Position numbers and translations under genes: made by a program. 64,000 bases of DNA, taken from assembly GCA_032207245.1 (NCBI GenBank), contig CM063509.1:104818021-104882020 (forward strand). The letters are read 5' to 3'. This document shows positions 59,289 to 64,000 of the stretch, in pieces. The notes beneath the pieces are model-generated. The model worked only from the letters and a program-made list of their open reading frames with translations. It did no database searches and was not told the DNA's origin. Origin of the DNA: Pardosa pseudoannulata (Eukaryota; Arthropoda; Arachnida; Araneae; Lycosidae). The stretch's first letter is position 1. The number at the start of each line of letters is the position of its first letter.

Positions 59289-60041
59289 CACTGTCTACCA
59301 ATACGTATCTGAAAACTTGTGATAGAAAAAAAAACTAACTTTATTGAAAATCAATAGTAAGCCTCCACAAGAGGCAATTACAGCGTTAACCCTTCGCGGC
59401 ATACTTTCCACAAGTCTTTGTATTACAGCTAGTGGTATTGTCTTCCACTCAGCTTGGAGTAGACATACAAGTTCCTTCACCGATTTTGGACGGGTAGTGC
59501 ACCCCTTAATTCGGCGATCCAACTCATCCCAAAGATTCTCGATAGGGTTCAGGTCTGGGCTCTGGACAGGCCAGTCCATTCAATGAACTCCATTGGCTTC
59601 ATACCAAGCCTTTGTTAACCTCGAAACATGAGAACTGGTTTTGTCGTCCTGAAAGTAACAGGGGTCCAACCCGTAAAACTGCCACAACGTGGGAAGCACA
59701 TTGTCATCCAAAATAGTGCAGTAGGCATCGGCGTTGAGATTACCATGAATGGGGACCAAGAGTCCCAGTCCATACCAGGACAAACACCCCCAGACCATAA
59801 TACCACCTCCGCCGAACTTGAATGTTGGCACAATGCATTCTAAAAGCATCGGCCACATTTGTGATACCTGATAATTATACCTTTCTCGAAATCAGAGAGT
59901 TCCGAACTGCGCGGCATCTTGCATGCGATTAATGCCGATGATGTTTCCTACACGATGTATACCGGCGGAGGCCGTGACGTACCTCAGGACCGCAGATATC
60001 GTCATTTTCATAGGTGTCCAAATACTTATTGGTAGGCAGTG
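59289..60041 (-). mobile_element. Tc1-like element, internal deletion derivative (753 bp) with TIRs and TA TSD
   Basis: TIRs CACTGTCTACCAATACGTA (left) and the inverted CACTGCCTACCAATAAGTA (right), about 28 bp, each bordered by TA (59287-59288 and 60042-60043). On the minus strand the transposase start is present (ATG 59917, '[20 protein letters not shown]'), then a deletion joins it out of frame to the C-terminal half: 'VKFGGG'-like, '[12 protein letters not shown]', '[12 protein letters not shown]' with the second Asp, a TGA at 59580-59582, and 'DWPVQSPDLNPIENLWDEL' with the Glu. The segment with the first catalytic Asp is gone. Intact relatives are usually about 1.3 kb. Confidence 0.92.
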
Positions 60042-60043
60042 TA

Positions 60044-60218
60044 TAAGTATATTACAGAATAAAATATATCGTATAAAACTGACAGGAAATGTGATATAAG
60101 TTGGAAAGGGGAAGAAAAAATTCGAAATATTAAATAAAGTTGATTTTACTCTTAAGTTTCAAAATACAGTTATTATTTACTTTGTTACAGGTCATGGAAG
60201 TTTTCCTGCCTTTCTTTA
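60044..60218. other. Short unassigned spacer
   Basis: Non-coding spacer between the Tc1 derivative and the pogo-type element. Confidence 0.35.
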
Positions 60219-61089
60219 GGGTCTGGTGGTATAAAATGGGTATTTTTTATAATTAACTTAAAAGACACATCATAACTTTTAACAATAATAGTCTAGCTTT
60301 GTAATATATTTTTAGACATTTGCTGGCAACATTTATTTTCCTTGAGAAGTTTTATATTTTGAATCTATCAACACAGATTGTCTTCTTTGCAAATTGGGAA
60401 TACATTCTTCTTTACTAAGGTCTTAAAAACTTTTAAAAAAAAAGTAATATTTTATTTCTTTTGTCTTCAATATTTTTTTAATAATCAACTGCAAGAGTTT
60501 CTGAACAACAATTTTTCAAAAACAGGCAAGAAATATTTTAAATATTTTATATTTTATGATTATTTTTGTATGATGGGGGAAAATGGGTATTGGTTAGGCT
60601 TAAGAATTTATTATAAAGTTCTAAATTTTTAGATGTAATGATTTAAACTAGACCTTCAATTTTACTGTAAATAATATTACATAGTATTTTTTCAAATTTA
60701 TTTGATGTGTCATACAGTAAATGAATGCAATAATAGTAAGATTGAGCTTGTAAGCCTAAAAATACATATGTTTACATAGCTGTTTTGTACATCTGCGACT
60801 GGAAATTTTCTTCTACCTTTCATTATATACAAAAGTCTAAATTTATATGAAACTTTGACCAAGGGTGGACCACCTAGTGCATTATACGGATGCACAGAGT
60901 CAAGGTGGATGCATGATGCATTGTTTGAATCTTGGATGGGACATTTTCTCAAACAATTTGAACACCTGGAAAAACCCATTCTTTTAATAGTCGATGGTCA
61001 CTTGACATATGAGACAGTAAAACAAGCTATGGACAATAGAATCACCATTTACTGCCTCCAGGGCCGTAACTAGGCCTTTTGCACCATGG

Positions 61090-61293
61090 TGTTACGTTCC
61101 ACGCTCGCGCACTGAGCATGCGCGAGTTTTCTGTTCGAGAGAGTTTTCCTCAGTACGAGTTCGAGCGAGCTCTGTGTACATGGCAGGCCTTCTGTCAACC
61201 AAATCAGTCCATATTTTTGTTCAATAAATGTTCGTGTTGTTTGAGAATGGACGTCGTTGATCATTTTATACAGTCCATTTAAAAGCACATCCA
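61090..61293 (+). mobile_element. Solo LTR, family L3 (204 bp), with 5-bp TSD
   Basis: Perfect CATGG duplication at 61085-61089 and 61294-61298. Starts TGTTACGTTCCACGC, ends CACATCCA, and has AATAAA at about 61225. A GC-rich U3-like part contains 'tgagcatgcgcgag'. Short LTR length and the TGTTACG start are seen in BEL/Pao and some gypsy elements; the family is not proven. Confidence 0.82.
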
Positions 61294-61350
61294 CATGGCA
61301 AAAAACAAGTCTGCGCTCTTGTCACCAAATATAGTGAGAAAAGAGAAATG

Positions 61351-61351
<1 letters not shown>

Positions 61352-61422
<71 letters not shown>

Positions 61423-61431
61423 GAATATATA
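61352..61431. repeat. (TA)n microsatellite
   Basis: About 75 bp of alternating TA within the nested hAT element, followed by an 'atctgaatatatatagagat' inverted motif. Confidence 0.95.
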
Positions 61432-62862
61432 TAGAGATATATATTCAGAATAAATTAACAAAATATTTTGGTAATTCTTAAAATGTTCTAGCCTATTAAT
61501 TTAAATTTTTTTTCTACTTTTCTTATTAATACTTAAAAATAATTTTGAATAGTTTGGGGATATTACTTTGATAAACTCAATAGTTTATTTGAGGGGATTA
61601 TTTTTTTTTATTTCGAGGGACATATTTCTCTCTTTGATTTTTAAAAATTGGCAAATTTCTAAAATTAAATTTAGTTTTAATATCTTTAACGAATTCAAAA
61701 TTTAAAACAAATACCCAGTTATATATTAAAGCATATTAGGGGCGTTTGGTAAATATTTTGTAAGAGTTTAGAACAAATGTAGTCTCTAGAAGCATTTTAA
61801 AAAATAAGAAAATTCATAGAAAATAATTTATAAACACATTGGATTTTAAAGTTTTTAAAGTTTAAAGTTTAAGTTTTTTTTCAACTTTTCCTTGTTTCTA
61901 CTTGGGGCTAATTGTCCTCTTTCGAATCCCATTTTTCTCGCAGTGTGGCGTCCCTAAGACTGATGTGCCCGTGGCAAATGCCACCTTTGCCCCGCCCTAG
62001 TTAAGGCCCTGACTGCTTCCCATCAAACTCAAGCCCTGCCCAGCATCTTTGGAAGTATTTGCCTCTATGAAGTGTGCTTGGAGAAAAATCCTGAAGCTGT
62101 GGTAGACGGAGAGCAGTCTTCAAAAAGTGTCCAAAGCGACATTCCCTAACCTGCTGAATCAGTTATTTGACACTGTAAAGGAAAAAGACTGTTAAACACA
62201 AAATAGTATTAACTGAAAAAGATGGAAAAATAACAGTAAACAGTGTTGCACAAACTTAACAACAGCTACTATGGAAGATCTTTCTCCGCAAACTTCCAGT
62301 CCACTTCGAATTTTGCTATTTTTTCTCCATATCAGGATTCGATTTAAAAAAGGCCATCATTACAACAATTTCACTACTGCAGTTGTAAGGGGAAAAAAGT
62401 CTTAAAATGCCAGACGAAAAAGAAAGCGGGTACAAACTAAGTCCGGAGAAGTGATACTGTTTCTAATGTAGCAGAAAGTATCTCAACTTAATAACGGTGA
62501 CCATTACAGTTTTCCAACATAAATTGTAATTATATCACATATAAATATGTTTGTAGCTAAAAAATAAAGCTTTCATTAAATTTTGTATAATTAATAGCAT
62601 TTTTAATCAATACCGATTTTACCTCATCTACTGCTCACTTTACCTCACCTATGGAGTGAAATGGGTATAAAAAAAGAAGTAAAAAATTATAAATTTGCAG
62701 TTTTAAAAAATGTATAAAACTATTTTAACAATAATGGTAATGAACCCCTTGCATGAATACAGGCAAAAATTGCTTGTTTATACAGGTTTTTTTTATTAAG
62801 TGAAAGAGAGTGCTGAATGAGAAATCACGCTTTTTCTACCCATTTTACCCCACCAGACCCTA

Positions 62863-64000
62863 TAGAATAGGTAAAACCAACACTCCAAACTGTCCCTGTG
62901 GTCAATATGGCGATCCACATTTCTTTAGCCAAAATTCTTGCAGTTCCACAAAAACTAAAAGAAAAGGAAGAGCTAATGAGTCTTTAGAGAACTATCATTA
63001 AAGAAATGACAATAGTCGTTATGATCTATAGAAACTTGACGAAATTTATAATAAACTTAGTTCTCCTCTTCTCTTTTATTTTTCTCTTTTCTGATTATTA
63101 TTATTTATTTATTTTTAATTTTAAAAACTTATTTATTACTTTTTTTATAAATAAAATGCTTTTATGTTAAAAAAAAGGTAATACATTTTCATATAGGGAT
63201 AAAAATATACCATAATTTTGACTTATTAAATATTGTAATTAAACGTTTATATGAAAAATACGAGAATGTATACATATTTGTATATAATTTGTAAAGTTTG
63301 TATGTATTTCTGTATTCTATTACTGATATGTTTGTATATTTTTTGTGTTAATGTAGGTTGAATTATTCTCTAATAAAGTATGGTGGATGTAGTTTTCCCC
63401 TCTCGCCCTTGACCTCGGCTGCTATAAACCTTCTGGTTGGCAGCAAGTGAGGGTCCCTTCACTCCTAAATACAACATTTCACCATTTTACTGCTTTCACT
63501 TTTCAGCTTGCTCCGCAACGTTGATACACGCTATATTTAAATTTTTCATTAAATAGAGTGCAGATTGCGATCAAAAAGGTGAGGTGCCCAATTAGACATT
63601 AAAAACTCCCACATACAAAATATCAACAACCTAATGGCTAATCGCTTTTTAATTATGAATCAAAGCGTTAACACAGTGCGGGTACATTTCGCAGCGGAAT
63701 TGTACCAGGAGCGGGCGTTTTGCGCGTAAATTTAGTTATTCAGTTAAATCTCAATAGATCGAAAATTATTTATTTTTTAACCAACTTTTCGTATTTTATA
63801 TTGAAATATATAAACAAATATATAAATAGAAATATATAAATAACAACCATAAGATTTTTGTAAACAAAAAATATATTTTTTAGTGGATAAATTTATAATA
63901 GTATCGTAAATATGAAAAATCAAATAGAAATAGTAGTATATAGTTTTAATTTTTTCGAATTATGTTATATATAAACATTTTTACATTATAAAAAAATGAA
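62863..64000. other. Unassigned AT-rich DNA to the window end
   Basis: No gene or RNA recognised. A GC-richer patch at about 63395-63450 has no identifiable feature. Confidence 0.4.

Larger units (their letters stand above)
61059..62011. mobile_element. Non-autonomous hAT element (953 bp) inside the DDE_1 transposase
   Basis: Termini CAGGGCCGTAACTAGGC and the inverted CAGGGCCTTAACTAGGGC. The 8-bp TSD is ACTGCCTC (61051-61058) and ACTGCTTC (62012-62019), one mismatch. No transposase of its own. It hosts a solo LTR (61090-61293) and a (TA)n run (61352-61431). Confidence 0.88.
60780..62190 (+). pseudogene. DDE_1 (CENP-B/Jerky-type) transposase, split by a hAT insertion
   Basis: Open from 60780 after a TAG at 60777-60779: 'TSATGNFLLPFIIYKSLNLY', 'TKGGPPSALYGCTESRWM', 'HLEKPILLIVDGHLTYET' (the second catalytic Asp in 'VDGH') and 'NRITIYCL' up to 61058. 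The frame resumes after the hAT at about 62012 with 'KPCPASLEVFASMKCAWRK' and 'KVSKATFPNLLNQLFDTVKE', where the family has 'LPPHTTH.LQPLD.GVF.PLK..W'. The first-Asp segment and N-terminal HTH are not found. Dead copy. Confidence 0.82.
60219..62860 (+). mobile_element. pogo/Jerky-type element (2.64 kb including a nested hAT)
   Basis: Termini GGGTCTGGTGGTATAAAATG and the inverted GGGTCTGGTGGGGTAAAATG, bordered by TA (60217-60218 and 62861-62862). Without the nested hAT (953 bp plus 8-bp TSD) it is about 1.68 kb, a normal pogo size. The DDE_1 transposase fragments are on the plus strand (next entry). Long AT-rich parts on both sides carry no recognisable N-terminal HTH. Confidence 0.75.

Overview
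This window reads as AT-rich, repeat-dense intergenic and intronic DNA from an invertebrate animal nuclear genome. The evidence is spliceosomal gene structure, tRNA-derived SINEs with target-site duplications (TSDs), Helitrons, Tc1/mariner, pogo/Tigger, hAT and PIF/Harbinger relics, RTE-type non-LTR remnants, solo LTRs and very long TA and CT microsatellites. The element mix suggests an arthropod, perhaps a spider or other chelicerate. That is a low-confidence inference, and another invertebrate such as a mollusc is not excluded. There is no bacterial-style gene organisation, CRISPR array or operon.

Only one reading frame looks like an intact host gene: a first coding exon on the minus strand (16256-16648). 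It encodes the N-terminus of a type II single-pass membrane protein with Golgi-enzyme-like architecture, ends at a clean GTAAGT donor and is preceded by a GC-richer promoter-like region. Its intron, and possibly later exons, would lie towards position 1, but I recognise no further exon. A THAP zinc-finger exon (39036-39213, minus) is readable but has lost two zinc ligands, so it is probably a pseudogene or transposon relic.

Layout. 1-16 kb: SINE copies of two families, a 275-bp satellite (8040-9935) and TA microsatellites. 16-21 kb: the Golgi-type exon, a diverged repeat with a 352-bp higher-order period, an RTE remnant and a candidate solo LTR. 21-35 kb: MITE clusters, Helitrons A and B, solo LTRs, a 93-bp satellite, a tandem array built from a hAT terminus, and a Tigger relic. 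36-44 kb: a polypyrimidine tract plus TA run, MITE-alpha copies, the THAP exon, a Tc1 pseudogene, a near-perfect 157-bp-arm palindrome abutting about 950 bp of TA-rich DNA, and another solo LTR. 46-64 kb: RTE with a MITE inside; MITE-beta copies including a head-to-head inverted pair; a Tigger element; Helitron C carrying a Harbinger element and a SINE; a hAT element with a perfect 8-bp TSD; a Tc1 deletion derivative; and a three-level nest (pogo, hAT, solo LTR).

The genes do not form a pathway. What the window offers is a layered record of transposition in which insertion order can be read directly. The least expected pattern is that the 8-mer TGACGTCA (a CRE/ATF site) occurs 14 times, mostly inside at least four unrelated transposon families. 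I found no convincing new multi-gene system.
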